DNA of 64,000 nucleotides from Hymenobacter armeniacus (lineage in GTDB: Bacteria > Bacteroidota > Bacteroidia > Cytophagales > Hymenobacteraceae), in assembly GCF_014699055.1 (NCBI RefSeq), contig NZ_JACXAC010000001.1, positions 806,001-870,000 of the forward strand, in the 5' to 3' direction. Position 1 is the first letter of the stretch. Each line of letters begins with the position of its first letter. Positions 62,943 through 64,000 of this stretch are shown here, piece by piece. The position numbers and the translations under genes were made by a program. Under the pieces are notes generated by a model. It was not told the origin of the DNA and did not search any database. It saw nothing but the letters and a program-made list of their open reading frames with translations.

Positions 62943-64000
62943 TCAGGGAATCACCACTTTCGATGTCCAACGTGCTGCGGCAGTGCGCAGTTCAACTACA
63001 TACACACCAGGAGCCGGCCGGGTTGCGCCCGCGGCCAGCAGCGGTAAAGATTGGGCACCCGGGCGGCCGGTGGCCAGCACCACGGGCTGCACCAGGCGGC
63101 CCACCAAGTCGGTGAGGCGCAGCTCCACGGGCCCGCTCGCCGTCAGGTTGAATTCAACGGTGGTTTCGGCCGTGAGCGGGTTGGGGAAAACCCGCAGCGC
63201 GCCCGCCGCCGCCGCGTTGCGGCTGGCCAGGGCGCTGGCCAGGCCAATGCGCACGTTGTCGAGGTACAGGGTGTTGCCGCCGTTGCTCACCATCTGAAAG
63301 CGCAGCTGGAAACGGCTGGTGAGGTAGGCGGCCGGAATGGGCAGGCTCAGGCGCTGCCAGTCGGAGGCGACGGTGGGGGTGAAGCCGAACACGCGCAGCG
63401 TGTCGCGGGTGTTGAGGTCGGTGCCGAAGAAATTGCGCTGGGTTTGCCAGGTCTGGCCGCAGTCGGTGCTGAACTGCACGCTCAAGTACTCGTTCACGAC
63501 GGTGGGGCGCAGGGCGTAGGCCCGGTCAAACGTGAGCACGGGCGGGTTGGCCGCCGTGAAACCGCTCAGGTTGACGTTGGGCGAAACCAAACGCGTTTGG
63601 GTGCCGGCCGGAATCAGCGAGCTGCGCACGGCCACGCAGGCCGTGCCGTCGCTCACTTGCAGGGCGCCGGGGGAGGCGCTCAGGCGCAACCAACGGGCCG
63701 CGCCCGACGTCGACGACGACGAAGTTGACCAGTTGCGCAAGTCGATGCCCGCGAAGTTGGAGGGGAAATTGGCGTTTTCGAACGACTCGGCCACCGGCGC
63801 AATCAGGCCAGCGTTGCCGCCTATCACCTGCATCAGGCCGGTGCGGGTGGTGCTGCCGCTCACGCCGTTGGCCGTGATGGTCAGGGTCACGTTGTAGATG
63901 CCGCCCGTGGGGTAGGTCACGGCCGGGTTGCGCTGGTTGCTCGTGCTGGGCTGGCCGCCCGGAAACTGCCAGGCGTAGGTGGTGCCCGGCGCGGTCAGGT
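62943..64000 (-). CDS. Secreted protein with PKD and T9SS sorting domains (C-terminal part; runs off the window)
   Basis: The C-terminal 350 or so residues of a protein whose start lies beyond the right edge. It opens in a PKD domain (TTYAWQFPGGQPSTSNQRNP, TGGIYNVTLTITANG), then IAPVAESFENANFP, the jelly-roll-like VLTFDRAYALRPTVVNEYLSVQFSTDCGQTWQ, LYLDNVRIGLASALASR and the type A sorting domain RVFPNPLTAETTVEFNLTA, VELRLTDLVGRLVQP, GVYVVELRTAAARWTSKVVIP. The layout matches the 3' half of the M43 protease next door, so it is probably also an M43 protease, but the catalytic part is not visible. Confidence 0.82.
   Translation of the reverse strand, partial: LTAPGTTYAWQFPGGQPSTSNQRNPAVTYPTGGIYNVTLTITANGVSGSTTRTGLMQVIGGNAGLIAPVAESFENANFPSNFAGIDLRNWSTSSSSTSGAARWLRLSASPGALQVSDGTACVAVRSSLIPAGTQTRLVSPNVNLSGFTAANPPVLTFDRAYALRPTVVNEYLSVQFSTDCGQTWQTQRNFFGTDLNTRDTLRVFGFTPTVASDWQRLSLPIPAAYLTSRFQLRFQMVSNGGNTLYLDNVRIGLASALASRNAAAAGALRVFPNPLTAETTVEFNLTASGPVELRLTDLVGRLVQPVVLATGRPGAQSLPLLAAGATRPAPGVYVVELRTAAARWTSKVVIP

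Noticed and set aside
1..64000. tRNA, rRNA, CRISPR array or insertion sequence
   Set aside because: No cloverleaf with a TTCGA-type arm, no rRNA segment, no regular repeat-spacer array and no transposase were recognised by eye.

Overview
This window looks like chromosome of a Hymenobacter-type bacterium (Bacteroidota, Cytophagales). The evidence is a GC-rich base composition, a TonB receptor/DUF4249 pair, secreted proteases with C-terminal type IX secretion sorting domains, promoter-like TAnnTTTG elements, GldM-like proteins, a CrtA-like carotenoid enzyme and a DASH cryptochrome. I saw no rRNA, tRNA, CRISPR array, transposase or phage structural gene. The genus is an inference from gene style; no search was run.

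Layout. 1-4 kb: edge of a glycosyltransferase gene, then a TonB-dependent receptor and its DUF4249 lipoprotein. 4-17 kb: housekeeping and envelope genes (dapD, msrA, 3-hydroxyacyl-CoA dehydrogenase, an ABC-F ATPase, an L,D-transpeptidase, an M48 protease, a LON-domain protein, mtgA, an App1-like phosphatase) mixed with small membrane proteins and lipoproteins. 17-24 kb: topoisomerase IB, then three paralogous lipoproteins with kinase-like motifs (two tandem on the minus strand, one divergent), then a CrtA-like monooxygenase. 24-42 kb: a stress flavoprotein, acpH, two FKBP genes, a beta-propeller lipoprotein, two large SF1 helicases (one with a nuclease domain), an Imm51-like protein, a DASH cryptochrome, an MpaB-like protein and an RND exporter. 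42-50 kb: a low-GC restriction-nuclease-like gene, thyA, an aminotransferase, two short GldM-like proteins, dprA and a MerR regulator. 50-64 kb: alaS, three paralogous proteins with YwqK-like repeats and TonB C-terminal domains, gatB, a TlpA-like thioredoxin, a thioesterase and two type IX-secreted proteins, the last running off the window.

Shared themes. Many products act at the envelope: peptidoglycan (dapD, mtgA, L,D-transpeptidase), TonB-type and GldM-type proteins, and numerous lipoproteins. Hairpin terminators are clear and often bidirectional. Several dispersed palindromes sit exactly between stop codons, including a perfect 43-bp inverted repeat around a terminator. The best candidate for an undescribed system is the lipoprotein trio at 18.5-23.5 kb. 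Each protein carries a Lys motif, a GDW-D-R-H-type loop and a D-R-D motif arranged like the active site of atypical kinases of the HipA/CotH/FAM20 kind, and the third has lost the central Asp and His. Second candidates are the pair of half-length GldM-like proteins and the TonB-C/YwqK trio.
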